A stretch of DNA of 64,000 nucleotides from Pycnococcus provasolii (Eukaryota > Chlorophyta > Pseudoscourfieldiophyceae > Pseudoscourfieldiales > Pycnococcaceae). The DNA lies in the NCBI GenBank assembly GCA_938743325.2, contig OW568889.1, positions 186,001 to 250,000 on the forward strand, in the 5' to 3' direction. Every line of letters starts with the position of its first letter. The stretch's first letter is position 1. Made by a program: the position numbers and the translations under genes. Under the pieces are notes generated by a model. That model was not told the origin of the DNA. It did no database searches and was given only the letters and a program-made list of their open reading frames with translations. This document shows, piece by piece, positions 51,564 to 61,824 of the stretch.

Positions 51564-51753
51564 GACCAAAACTCCCGTCGGACGGAATGCCCCCGACCAA
51601 AACTCCCGTCGGACGGAACGCCTCCAACCAAAACTCCCGTTGGACGGAATGAATTACGTCAGGGGAGTTCCGTCCGACGGGAGTTTTGGTTGGAGGCGTT
51701 CCGTCCGACGGGAGTTTTGGTCGGGGGCGTTCCGTCCGACGGGAGTTTTGGTC
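51564..51753. repeat. Large inverted repeat built from 28-bp units
   Basis: Three tandem copies of gaccaaaactcccgtcggac(ggaacgcc) form the left arm (51564-51650). Three inverted copies form the right arm (51668-51753). The arms are about 87 bp and nearly perfect, with a loop of about 17 bp. Another inverted half unit follows at 51757-51778 and a short hairpin (gagaggtttg/caaacctctc) at about 51785-51809. Confidence 0.9.
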
Positions 51754-52172
51754 GAGGCGTTCCGTCCGACGGAACGCCTCTCCAGAGAGGTTTGAGCTCC
51801 AAACCTCTCCGCCCCATGCCTCTCCTTTGAGCCCTATTTGCACCAACTGCTACACCCGGGGAAATTCCCGAGAGAAGTCGTTGTTACCTCTTCCGCTCCC
51901 CCATACACTGTATCTCATTGTTTTCACTGCGGATTTCCGTGGCGGCACCGCTGCTGCCTTCGCCTTCCATTGCGTAGGCGGGCTGAGCACTGCAACTCAC
52001 GGGCAGCTCGTCAGCGCACTTCACGCGTGAGGGGGTCGCACTGCTCGAACGACACGCGCCGATTTATTCACATTTCGCAGGCCACGTTTTTGGTGTTTTC
52101 ACCTTCCATTGCTCGCGTCGCACGGACCGGCTTCCACAGCTAACTCGCACGGGCCACGACGTCGGCGCGTTG

Positions 52173-52721
52173 ATGCCTGAAGGTGAAAAGCGCGTGTTTG
52201 GACAACAAGTGGAAGTTGACACGTACAACGCGCAAAACCTCGTGAATGCTGAGGACGATGGTATTGTGAGTGCCGCTCGGAGAACGCTTGCTCTTGCCGA
52301 CGAACGATGGCTGACGCTCCCGATATGTGATGTGCGGTTGGCAAGAGCCAAGAATGCCGCGACGCGATTTGTGCCGGGCAGCCATTCACACACGCCAGCA
52401 ATGATCCCCGACGGCGCGCCTCGAGGACTCTTCTGTGCTGGTGACGTCGTGCGACAAAGTCCAGCTGATTTCAACGTTCATCGCGGCGCACGTGGCCTGT
52501 CGCAAGAGAAAGCGCTCGTCACCGGTCTCGCCGCGGCCGAGCAGGCTGCTAAGGATTTCCTCGGCTTGCGCGAGGTGAGCGCATCGGTGCAGCCCCTCGC
52601 CGTCGACGCTGACGAGGAGCACATCTCAATCGCGAAGGAGTCCGTGCGCCGCGCACGCGAGCAAGGTTTCGTAAGGTTAGACCTATTACCATCGAAAAAT
52701 CGCAGATTTTGGGTGCTATGA
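52173..52721 (+). CDS. FAD-dependent amine oxidase/desaturase-like C-terminal exon, partial
   Basis: First ATG at 52173, but the frame is open back to about 52082, just after a splice-acceptor-like tttcgcag. The readable part is the C-terminal FAD-contact region of amine-oxidase/phytoene-desaturase-like enzymes: LPICDVRLARAKNAATRFVP, GAPRGLFCAGDVVR and SQEKALVTGLAAAEQAAKDF. GLFCAGD is the typical FAD-binding end motif. The N-terminal Rossmann GxGxxG half is absent. The 3' end may be a donor site (tttc|gtaagg, about 52670) rather than the stop at 52721. So it is an internal exon or relic. Confidence 0.55.
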   Translation: MPEGEKRVFGQQVEVDTYNAQNLVNAEDDGIVSAARRTLALADERWLTLPICDVRLARAKNAATRFVPGSHSHTPAMIPDGAPRGLFCAGDVVRQSPADFNVHRGARGLSQEKALVTGLAAAEQAAKDFLGLREVSASVQPLAVDADEEHISIAKESVRRAREQGFVRLDLLPSKNRRFWVL

Positions 52722-52736
52722 TGACTAAAATGGACG

Positions 52737-52754
52737 TCAAATGCGATCCACGTC

Positions 52755-52789
<35 letters not shown>

Positions 52790-53009
52790 CCAAATCCGGC
52801 AAAGCATCATCATCATCGTCGTCGTCGTTGCCGCCGCCGCCGCCGTGGTAGCCATCATGATCATCATCACCGCCGTTGTTGTTGTTGTTGTTGTCGTCGT
52901 CGTCGCCGCCGACGAAAAGATCCAAAAGTGCTCGCACCATGCGCTTTATCATGCGCGTGATATTGAGGAGATCACCATTGAAACGCCCAAATCGTCGACG
53001 TAACGCCAT
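52737..53009 (-). CDS. Small acidic protein, unknown
   Basis: 90 aa, ATG at 53009. The first 33 residues are mixed and amphipathic (MALRRRFGRFNGDLLNITRM); the rest is Asp/Asn/Gly repeats from GTC/GTT microsatellites. CCCTAA-like sequence lies 190 bp upstream on the same strand, as for other genes here. Could be a real small protein or a chance ORF through a microsatellite. Confidence 0.4.
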
Positions 53010-53189
53010 TGTTATTGAAGAGAAGAGATGAACAAATGATCGGAAGCGAGAGAGTCAAAGTATCTTTCGTTGTTGGTATTATCTCCGAGACGTAAAGCGG
53101 AAACCCCGATTTCCCGTTCTGGGGGTGGATTCTATAAGAAGCCTGGAAAAAAAAATTTCTATAAGCCTGGGGGGCTCCACTACTGGGGA

Positions 53190-53280
53190 AGTATCGGTTA
53201 GGGGTTAGGTTTAGGGGTTAAGAGTACCATTCGCTGGTTAGGGGTTACGATAAACCATTCGGGGTTAATATGCCCTTGGT
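53190..53280 (-). repeat. Degenerate TTAGGGG repeats
   Basis: Several ggttaggggtta-type units (53196-53260) on the plus strand, i.e. CCCCTAACC on the minus strand. Degenerate relatives of the CCCTAA boxes. Confidence 0.5.
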
Positions 53281-53307
53281 ACTACCAATGTTCGGGGTTC
53301 CTAAACT

Positions 53308-53520
53308 TAAAGCCCCCCCGCAATCGAAAAGCGGGCCACCCCGGCCCCCGACCTAAACAGCAGTTATATTCCCCTGAATTATTAGTTTGCGCCACTAGTT
53401 TTTCCAGTTATTCGCATAGAAATAAGAAAAACCTTCCCCCTCCCTGCCCCCTCCCTGCCATTCCCGGGGAGGGGGGGGGGGGGGGCGGGGTGGCCCGCTT
53501 TTCGATTGCGGGGGGCTTTA
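53308..53520. mobile_element. Short MITE-like element, TIRs about 36 bp
   Basis: Left end taaagcccccccgcaatcga...gggccaccccg (53308-53344) is the reverse complement of the right end cggggtggcccgc...gggggcttta (53485-53520), apart from one base in the C-run. Total 213 bp, no ORF. Unrelated in sequence to the element at 5301-5670. Confidence 0.8.
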
Positions 53521-53684
53521 TTTAATTCATTCCGGCTCGTCCATCCGTCGATTCTTTATATTATTCCGCCATACGCCATAGAATATACAATATTCTGTAC
53601 TGTACTGAAGTTATTTGGTTGTGTGCTCCTCCAGCCTGACTCCGGCTCCGGTATTCATCATAGTCTTATTGGAAAGAACGAACT

Positions 53685-54683
53685 ATGGCGGCGGCATCGT
53701 CGTTCTTCCACGGGTCTTTCCACAAATATCACATATCACTCATACTCGCTGCTAATATTCGTGTGCTTGGTGGGGCGTCGTCGTTCAGCACGATGGTGGT
53801 GAGCAACAAAACGTGCCGTCGTGATCCTACCTCAGCACGACCCGCGCCGCACTCGTCGTCGCAGCGTCGCACCGTGGGTACGCGTGCGGCATGCGACGGA
53901 CGCACCAACGTCATAACGGATGCTGCGCGGTGCTCGCGAGGACTGTTCACCTTCGCATCGGCGTCAACATCAAAATCGCAAAGTCTTACGCCTCGCTTGA
54001 TGATGCTCATGCCACGCCGCAAGCTCTTCGTGCAGACGCAAAATACTCCCAACCCTCTCTCGCTCATGTTCCTGCCCGGCGTGGACGTCATGGCATCGCT
54101 TCCTAACAGTACTGCGAAAAGCCACGACTTTCCGAACGCGCGCTCCGCCTTGACGGCCAACTCGCCGCTTGCACGTCGCCTGTTCGGTATTGACGGCGTG
54201 ACGCGCGTCTTTTATGGCAGTGACTTCGTTACAGTCACGAAGAGCGAGGAGAGGGACTGGGGCGTGCTGAAGCCTGAGATTTTTGCCGCCATCATGGACC
54301 ACTACAGCAGCGGCGACCCACTGTTCGCGGAGTCCGAGGATGGCGACAACGGCGAGGGCGACGTTGACAGCTCGACGGTGATTTTGGATACAGATTCGGA
54401 GGTTGTGGCTATGATCAAGGAGCTGCTCGACACACGCATTCGGCCTGCGGTGCAGGAGGATGGCGGCGACATCGGGTACCGCGGCTTTGACGAACAGACG
54501 GGTGTCGTGTATTTGCAGATGCAGGGTGCGTGCGACGGCTGCCCATCGTCATCCGTGACGCTGAAGAGCGGCATCGAGAACATGCTCATGCACTACATCG
54601 ACGAGGTGAAAGCGGTGGAGCAGTGGCTGGACGAGGATCCTGACGAGCCGCTCGTATTTGGGCGTTCGAAGGAAACCGAGTAA
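53685..54683 (+). CDS. NFU1: NFU1-type mitochondrial iron-sulfur cluster protein
   Basis: 332 aa, ATG at 53685. The first 110 residues are basic, Ser/Ala-rich and uncharged in part, a long mitochondrial leader. The Nfu N-terminal domain follows (QTQNTPNPLSLMFLPGVDV, SPLARRLFGIDGVTRVFYGS, WGVLKPEIFAAIMDH). The NifU C-terminal domain has IRPAVQEDGGDIGYRGFD and the cluster site GACDGCPSSSVTLKSGIENM (CxxC). It binds a 4Fe-4S cluster and passes it to lipoate synthase and complex I/II. Unspliced, and it starts 165 bp after the MITE. Confidence 0.93.
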   Translation: MAAASSFFHGSFHKYHISLILAANIRVLGGASSFSTMVVSNKTCRRDPTSARPAPHSSSQRRTVGTRAACDGRTNVITDAARCSRGLFTFASASTSKSQSLTPRLMMLMPRRKLFVQTQNTPNPLSLMFLPGVDVMASLPNSTAKSHDFPNARSALTANSPLARRLFGIDGVTRVFYGSDFVTVTKSEERDWGVLKPEIFAAIMDHYSSGDPLFAESEDGDNGEGDVDSSTVILDTDSEVVAMIKELLDTRIRPAVQEDGGDIGYRGFDEQTGVVYLQMQGACDGCPSSSVTLKSGIENMLMHYIDEVKAVEQWLDEDPDEPLVFGRSKETE

Positions 54684-55630
54684 ACTATCGTAACAGCTTT
54701 TAACTTTAACAACACTCTTTATATATGTACATACCGTCCCCCGTTTGATTCGCAAAACATAACAAATCCGCGTTGACCGACCGGTAATCGACTTCTTCAC
54801 CCTCCATCGGAGCTCCATCAGGCGCCAACCACCCACCGCAGGCTTGAATCCGACGTGCACTGATTGGGAAGCGACGCTCACGGCGTACGAGCTGGATGAC
54901 AGTGGAGGGACTCCCCAACCAGGATGCGAGATCACGAGCGTCACCGTGAAATGGTCGCACACTGATACTACTGCCGGCTGCCCCGTCTGATTTCTCTCTT
55001 ACGGACGAGTTTTTTTCTTGGTTTTAGTCACGGAGCAATTTTGATGTCAAAACCGTCGTGCGTGCCTGCCAGCATCACGTGCGGTCAATGTTGCGCTCAT
55101 GAACAAGAACTCTCGCACTAAGTTAGTTTCCGTGTTGTGAAGCGAGTACGCAGGCATAAGCATTGCCTGCAGATAGCAGCGTCGTGCTGCCGTGGGGAAC
55201 GTGTAACGTACCCCTTCGTTACCTACATAAGATCGCCCATTCCGTTGTCTCTCTCCCTCCCTATATTTTACGACGACGACCCACCTACTAATAACCCAAC
55301 GTAGCCCTACATATGTGACAGACAAGATAAACTTTACCAGTCAGTGGTACATGTATGTCCCACCCTACGTACGATAGGAGAAAGATGGTCGAATGCAAGG
55401 TAGGTACAACACAGTAGTAGGTAAAACAATATCTCTCACGTTATTATAGTAAGGGCAAGATTGTAACTATGAGTAGTTGGTAGATCGTCCGAGCGAGTAG
55501 TCTAACTTAACTACCAACGGTATGTAATAAGGGGGAGAAAGAAAAAAAAATCAAATTTGAGATTTCCCCCTCCCCTTTCTTCGTGTGTGTGTGTTTTCCC
55601 ATCAGCGCAGATCACACTCTTCCTATCATC
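54684..55630. other. Intergenic with a coding-like scrap
   Basis: At 54771-54990 a plus frame without ATG ends NPTCTDWEATLTAYELDDSG, CEITSVTVKWSHTDTT and a stop. This Cys/Thr-rich text recalls secreted protein ends. The rest (54990-55630) is AT-richer with no gene. Confidence 0.4.
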
Positions 55631-56238
55631 ATGCTCCACGGTGGTCACGTCAAGGCGGTCGCGGCCGTCGCCATGTCGTTTGCGGCCGCCGTCGGTATCA
55701 GCACGCTCGCGTACCCGCGCGTGTTCCGCATCGCGTGCGAACGTGCGTTCGACTTTGTGGATGAAGATTCCTCTGGAGAACTTGACACGTCCGAGATCAT
55801 GACGGCTGTTTTGATGGTACGTCGTTGCAAATATATTTTTCCAAATAAACAACAACAACAACACACTCACTTAACTCACTCCATCTATCCCCCCTTTTGT
55901 CTGTTCAATAGCTGTACTCTCACCTGAACAAACGCCTTCCTTGGGAAGATCCGCCAACCAAGGCTCAAGTGCAACAGTTAATGGAACAAGCTGACGTGGA
56001 CCAAAACGGACGCCTTAACAAAGAAGAGTTTGTCAACTTCTGCAACAACTTTCTCAAAGGTGGAGAAAACTTTTTCAAGAGACTCTCTACCGGCATAACG
56101 CGTGACGTTGGCACAATACCCGCCGTCGCCAAGGGAGCTAAGGTTGCTTTGAAAGCAACAGCTATTGGCGCAGCCTTGCCAGAGTCCGTCGTCGCGGGTC
56201 TGGTCAGCACGACGACCAAGCTTGTCACCGGCAAATAA
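55631..56238 (+). CDS. EF-hand protein with N-terminal hydrophobic segment (two exons)
   Basis: Exons 55631-55816 and 55912-56238; the 95-nt intron (GTACGT...CAATAG) is phase 0, giving 170 aa. Residues 8-32 are hydrophobic (AVAAVAMSFAAAVGISTLAY), an anchor or targeting segment. Two canonical EF-hands follow: DEDSSGELDTSEI, and DVDQNGRLNKEEF in exon 2. The C-terminal third is Ala/Val-rich (VALKATAIGAALPESVVAGL), possibly another membrane-associating helix. Calcium binding is expected; partner and location unknown. Confidence 0.8.
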
Positions 56239-56528
56239 ATTATGGTAGTAACTTAACCATAGTTTGTTTTGTTTTGTTTTGTTTTGTTTTATTTACTTCA
56301 TGGCGACGACAACAAGCACAAGCGACAACAAACGCAAGTGAAGCTCTTACGCCAGAGAAAAGCGGCAAACGTTTTTTTTACAAAAAAAAGAAAACGTAGT
56401 GCTGCTGCATGAATGGCACCCGCTCACTGAAAGGGCTGTGTATATAACTAGTCTAACTACAGTAGTTCTTATGATAGACTAAACGTTAAAAACGTTTGTG
56501 TTGGACAGAGTAAAGCCTTTACTGAAAA
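56239..56528. other. Convergent intergenic spacer with (TTTTG)n
   Basis: A TTTTG repeat (about 56262-56290), otherwise nothing seen. Confidence 0.6.
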
Positions 56529-56877
56529 TTACTGAATGTGCAATCTCAGGTTTGGCCCTTGATATCTTCTTAGCATCAGCGAACTTACCACAACGGACAC
56601 ACTGCTCAGAGCCATCGCACCGCCGGCAAGCCAAGGAGGAAGCCTGACTTTCAACCAAGGGTACAGCACCCCCGCAGCTACGGGAACGGCACACAGATTA
56701 TATCCCATGGCAAACACGTAGTTCAGCCGTATGCGCTGAAACACCGCTCGAGCCAAAGCGAGCGCATCCGCGACGCTTGTTAGACCCGCGCGCATAAGCA
56801 CCACGTCAGCAGCCTCCACAGCCACGTCAGCACCGGCGCCAATTGCCATGCCCACGTCCGCCGCAGCCAAGGCGGGT

Positions 56878-56910
<33 letters not shown>

Positions 56911-59681
56911 ACGCAGCCGTCGCGCTGCTGCAGCTGACCAATTCGAATCGCCTTCTCCTCCGGAAGCAACGGTGCATGGACGTCAGAAATTCCCGCAGAT
57001 GCAGCAACCGCCCTTGCGGTTGCCTCGTTGTCGCCGCTTAGCATGCTGCACGAGATACCCGACGCGAGCAGGTGCGATACCACGTCCACAGCCTCCGGAC
57101 GCAGCGGATCTGCCACCGCGAACGCGGCGAGCGTCTCGCCGTCGCGCATCAAGATGGCAACGCTTCTTGCCCTCTTCTCCTGTGCCGCCAACCAACGGCT
57201 CATGCCATCTCCGAGAGCTGCTCGTCCTCCTCGTGCCTCCGAGGTTGCGAGCGCCACGTTGCCGCACACGACGCGTGAACCTTCACGTGGTGCACCTTGG
57301 CCAATCGCCTGCCTCCATGCGCTGAGACCAACCCTCACCCCCGAGGTGGGAGGTGGCGTGATGGACACCTGCACGCCGCTCGCCACCACGCCTAACCCAG
57401 GTCGCACCTCCAGCGCGGCTGCACGTGGGATCCAGTCGCAGCTTCGTGCATCCTCCTCCAAGTTGTTTGTTGCTCCATCGTCAGGCAATGTCTCTGACGC
57501 GGCAATAGGTGCGGGTGCAGGCGCCACCTCCAAAAGAGGCGCGTCCTCTGACACCACCTCCACCTCGAAATGAGGCGCATCCTCGGACACCACCTCCAAC
57601 TTGGAAGAACCACCCGCAAGCTTGCCGTAGCAAAACTGCAGCAGCGCATTCGCCAGCGGGTGGTAGCTCTCCACCTCCGCCGTGCAAGCCATCAGCAGCG
57701 CGTGAACTTCGCGTGCAGTCTGCGCCGCAGCACGCAAGCTGTCGCCGCCGTCCCACCTATCGAGGCTGCACTCGACCACGGATCCGCCGCTGCCCGTGGG
57801 TGTGCACCACGCAACGACGCTCGGGCGGCCCGTCGTGAGCGTTCCCGTCTTGTCGAAGCAAACGTGCGTCACCTTCGACGCACGCTCGAGAGCATCTCCA
57901 CCCTTGACAAGGATGCCGCGTGATGCGCCGACGCCCGTTCCAACCATGACGGCTGTCGGCGTTGCAAGACCGAGAGCGCAGGGGCAAGCAACCACCATCA
58001 CAGCCGTGCCAAAGAGCAGAGCGAACAAAAACGAGCTCGTGCCCTCTGGCAGCCACGAAGATGGGTACGAACCTGCCGCGCCAGCTGCCCACCACACGAG
58101 GAACGTAATGATCGCCGTCACGACAACGGCTGGAACGAAACGCGCTGAGATGGAGTCAGCGAATCGCTGGATCGGCGCCTTGGCAAGCTGAGCCTGCTCA
58201 ACAAGGCTAACAATGCGGCTGAGCGCCGTGTCGGCGCCAACACGCGTCGCCTGCACGATCAGCGAGCTGCTCGATGCGGTGACGGCGGTGCCTCCGACGA
58301 CGGCATCGCCACGCTTTCGACGCTTCGGCGCCGACTCGCCGGTGAGCATGCTTTCGTCGACGTACGCCTCGCCGGAGAGCACGATGCCGTCGCAGGGCAC
58401 GAGCGAGCTCGGCGACACGCGCAGGATGTCGTTGCGCTGCACGAGAGCAGAGTCAATCAGGCGCACGCTCGCCTTGGCGTACGCCTGCTCGGTGCACTCC
58501 GCATCACCCGATTGTAGCTTTGACATTTTAAGCAGCACGGCGCTCTGCGGCTTAAGGCGAAGCAGCGTCGCGATCGCCTCTGACGTTTTCCCCTTGGCGC
58601 GAGCCTCGAGGTACTTTCCGAGGATGATGAACGTTAACAGCATGGCGGACGTCTCGAACGCGTCGGTGTGCTCGTACGAGGTGTGGTGAGCGTTCATGTG
58701 GTGAAGGATGGAAATCAAGCTGTACACGTATGCGGACGACGTGCCAAGCGCCACGAGCACGTCCATGTTCGCCGTGCCTCTTCGCAGCGCGTAGTACGCA
58801 CCCTGGTAGAAGCGCCAGCCAACTCCAAACTGCATGGGCGTTGTGATGAGGAAGAGAAGCATTTCGCCAATCTGTGGTCCGTTCGTCATAATATCTGCGG
58901 CAAGCAACCGGCCGAGCGGGGGGCAGAGCATGCGTCCCTTCGAGAGCACCATGATGGGTATGGTGAACAGCAGCGCCGTGCGTAATAGTCGGCGCCACTC
59001 GTTCGCGTTCTCGCGCTGCTTGGCGCTGAGGGTTGAAGTGGAAACGTGCGGGAAGGCGGATACGAGGTTGAACGACGTGCACAGGTCGCAGAGGTCACGC
59101 ACTCCTGTCGTGTTTTGGTGGTACTTGATGGTGATGAGGTGTGTCGGCGGCGTTTTTCTGCCTTTGTCGAGCGTTTCGTGTGGTGCCGATGTTGGGGTGT
59201 CGTCGTCGCCGTCGTCGTCAGGCGGTGCCCTTTCGATGTGCGCCCTGACAACGCCCGGCGAGACGTTGACTGCGGCGAACACTGCCTTGGCATCCGCGTC
59301 GGAGTTGGCACTAACGGCGAGCGTAACGTCCGCAATATCGTCGTCCGTTTCCCTGTTGTTATGTGCCGCTGCGTTTGTCGTTTGTTTCGTCGACGATGTG
59401 CTGATGACAGCAATGTCGTGCACGTCGAATCCCACGGACTCGATCGCATCTCTGCATATCTTCTGCAGTTCAGCCTCTGACGTAGCCTCTCTCGCTGCGA
59501 CGACGCGCGCTTCTTCTGTCGTCAGCGCGACAGCAGCGGACGTCACTCCCGGACACTCCAGGAGCGCGCGTTCGACGGCGGACGAGCACGCGGCGCAGTG
59601 CATGCCTCCCACTGAGATGCGCAGGGACAGAGAACCACCACCACCACCACCACCAACACCACCTGACAAAGACGCGGACAT
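56529..59681 (-). CDS. P1B-type copper-transporting ATPase
   Basis: 1,050 aa, ATG at 59681. After a Gly run the N-terminus has one heavy-metal-binding domain (VGGMHCAACSSAVERALLEC, CxxC); a second, related fold without CxxC follows. Eight transmembrane helices with VACPCALGLATPTAVMVGTG hold the CPC Cu+ site, and MGYNLCAVPVAAG and MALSSVSVVVSS supply the YN and MxxSS residues. Catalytic parts: MLTGESAP actuator, CFDKTGTLTTGRP phosphorylation Asp, SYHPLANAL (usual SEHPL) and VGDGINDAPALAAADVGM. The nucleotide domain has an extra 60-70 residue loop with a VVSEDAP duplication. It pumps Cu+ out of the cytosol (EC 7.2.2.8). Of the HMA5/RAN1 or PAA type; targeting is unclear because the frame is open upstream to a GTG at 59810. 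Confidence 0.95.
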
Positions 59682-60794
59682 TTTATTTTCCCAGAAAAAA
59701 CACAAATGATCGCTTTTGAATGCGGAGAAGGGGAGAAGGTGCGGAGGCTGAAAACCCCAATCAGCCAAGCCAAAATCGCAAGTCGGAAAAATCAAAAACC
59801 ACCGTGACACGTGATCTCAAGCAACCAACGTACGGGTACTTCCCTGGAGGGTGAGGGAATGGGAGGGAGGGAGAGGGGGGGGGGGGCCCACCAGCCGACG
59901 GGCGGAGGAGGAGGCGGTGGATCCTCCGCACCTCCAGTCCTCCACAGATCAAATCTTGATGAGCGCCACACGGATACGCCGACACGTGCCCACAAGGGAG
60001 GCACGGCAACGCAACCCGTGTGAGGCGGCCTGTCCAGTAGTACTATGGACAGCCCCCCTTGGAACGAGACAAGTGTCTTCAAGTTCGGGTTTGGTTTTAT
60101 CGAGTTGCCTTCTCGGGTCTTGTTTATAGTGGAGAAGGGTAAAACCCTCCGAGCCCGTTTTTGAAGGTTGGCTCTACCACTTCCTCTCAGGGTCCCCAAC
60201 TGTGGTCCCCAACTAATCTGTATACACTCGCGCGCGCGTCGTCGTCTGCTGCTGCGGTCGTTGTGCCGCGCGACATCGACGCTGTCGCTCGCGTGTTGCC
60301 GTCGTCTGCTCCCGCCGTGATTGCGCCGGTGGCAATCGCGCGCATCTCCTGCATCGTCGCCGTGCCGACGGTCGTTCCAAACACATCGGAAGCGACACGT
60401 CGGCACGACGACTTGCGGTCGTCGGTGGTGCTGTGCGTGCCATTTGCTGCGCGGACGTCAGCGAGTGCAGCCTCGCTCACCAAGCGTCCACGCCACGTGC
60501 TCCGCCGTCGGCGCGGTGCTGCGCACATCCTTCCCCTCGACGTCACCCACGTATGGCTTGAGCACGTTGGCGCCGACGGCGTGAAGTGCGTCCAAGGTCG
60601 GTCCGACCGTTACCCGACCGGGATCCCCGGGGCAAAAAAAAAGGAAAAATCTCGACCCGAATAGGCGACCAACCAAAACGACCACAGACGGATCCCCATT
60701 GGGAAAAATCAATCCCAATATTTTGCTGACCTGGCAGATATTCCTTCGCCCGGTCCTTTTTTCCTTTTTTGGCATCCGCATATCATTCTCGTCT
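59682..60794. other. Intergenic with coding-like minus-strand stretch
   Basis: G-run at 59874-59886. On the minus strand 60640-60487 reads VGPTLDALHAVGANVLKPYV, DVEGKDVRSTAPTAEHVAWT, ending at a donor-like cttg|gtgagc. A second frame (60485-60190) holds SEAALADVRAANGTHSTTDD. Together they may be a fragment of an unknown gene. Two close subregions, no complete model. Confidence 0.35.
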
Positions 60795-61286
60795 ATGTCA
60801 GGCGCGGGTCGTTTCATCAGCAAGAACGCTTACGCTTACTTCGCGAGGCTGTTCGAACACCGCGCGGGAGGCGCGATCGACCTCAAGTGGCACCAAGTCG
60901 AAACCATGGTGCGCGCGCTTGGAGGGTCCGTGTACGCGCCAGGGGCACATTTGGGGCACAAAACAGGAGCGAGGTGGAATCCGACGCTGCGCGTGCAAAT
61001 TGGTGGACTCTCCAAGGTGTTTCGCACGCCATCCGGACACAGGCACGAACGCAAGAACATAGCCACGCAGGAAGATATCAGCACGCTTCGTCGCCTGCTC
61101 ATTCGCGCGGGCGCTGTCAACGACGCAGGTGAGCCGAGCAAGGTGGACGTCGCCACACACACCAACAGCCGCCAGGCGGCGCGCTCGCGTCTCCGAAAGG
61201 GGGAAACTACTACCACGGAGTTTCAAATCGCCACTTCGTCGACGACGTGCGTCGTGCCCTTCCCGACTCCGGCGCGGATGTTCTGA
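60795..61286 (+). CDS. Small basic protein, unknown
   Basis: 163 aa from ATG at 60795. The well-mixed first 105 residues (ISKNAYAYFARLFEHRAGGA, KWHQVETMVRALGGSVYAPG, TPSGHRHERKNIATQEDIST) have the layout of a small alpha/beta RNA-binding fold such as HicA/YcfA-like domains, a weak resemblance. The C-terminus after RSRLRKG is Thr-rich and may be the wrong frame, because another frame from about 61197 becomes strongly protein-like (see next entry). A frameshift or intron near 61195 could join them. Confidence 0.45.
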   Translation: MSGAGRFISKNAYAYFARLFEHRAGGAIDLKWHQVETMVRALGGSVYAPGAHLGHKTGARWNPTLRVQIGGLSKVFRTPSGHRHERKNIATQEDISTLRRLLIRAGAVNDAGEPSKVDVATHTNSRQAARSRLRKGETTTTEFQIATSSTTCVVPFPTPARMF

Positions 61287-61420
61287 TTGTCGGGCATGGC
61301 AAGGGCCACTCGAGCGCGGCGGATGCGCTCGCGTCTGTTTTGGATGACTACAAATCCTCCGGTGTCGCTGACTCGCTGTTTTGGGCATTGAGAAGCTTGA
61401 TTCCCACCTCACGGATAAGC
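61198..61420 (+). pseudogene. Fragment similar to bacterial host-attachment/eRF1-like proteins
   Basis: Frame 61199 onward reads GNYYHGVSNRHFVDDVRRAL, PDSGADVLIVGHGKGHSSAA and DALASVLDDYKSSGVADSLF. The HF..V...L...AD.L.VGHGKG...AA layout matches the C-terminal part of bacterial proteins annotated as host attachment or translational machinery proteins. No ATG of its own; it overlaps the end of the 60795 ORF in another frame. Confidence 0.4.
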
Positions 61421-61824
61421 AGTTGCTTGCTCATGCGCGCAGCTGGTTCACAAGGGTGCGTGGGTGGGAGGAGTAAAACGCTTGTTGTTTTGCTTTTGTT
61501 GTAAACACCTTGTTTGTTTGTATGTCACGAAATGCTTCATTATTCAGGTGCGCGAAAATAAATGTATAATCCGCCATGGTTTCCCATTCGGGTTTTTACT
61601 CGTTCCCCCCCCCCCCCCCCCCCCCTCCCCCCTTCATTCTTCGTTCCGCCGCCGCCGTGGCGCCGCCGTCAGCCGCACCCGTCCGCCGTCTCCGCCGTCC
61701 GCCGTAAGCACTCGCGCTTTTATTATAAAAATAAAGTGTCTTTGAAGGGTAAAAGGGAGGATCCTTCGCTCTCATCTGAGAAGCAATCAAGCAGGCAGGC
61801 TATCAAGCAAGCAAGTCGTCAAGC

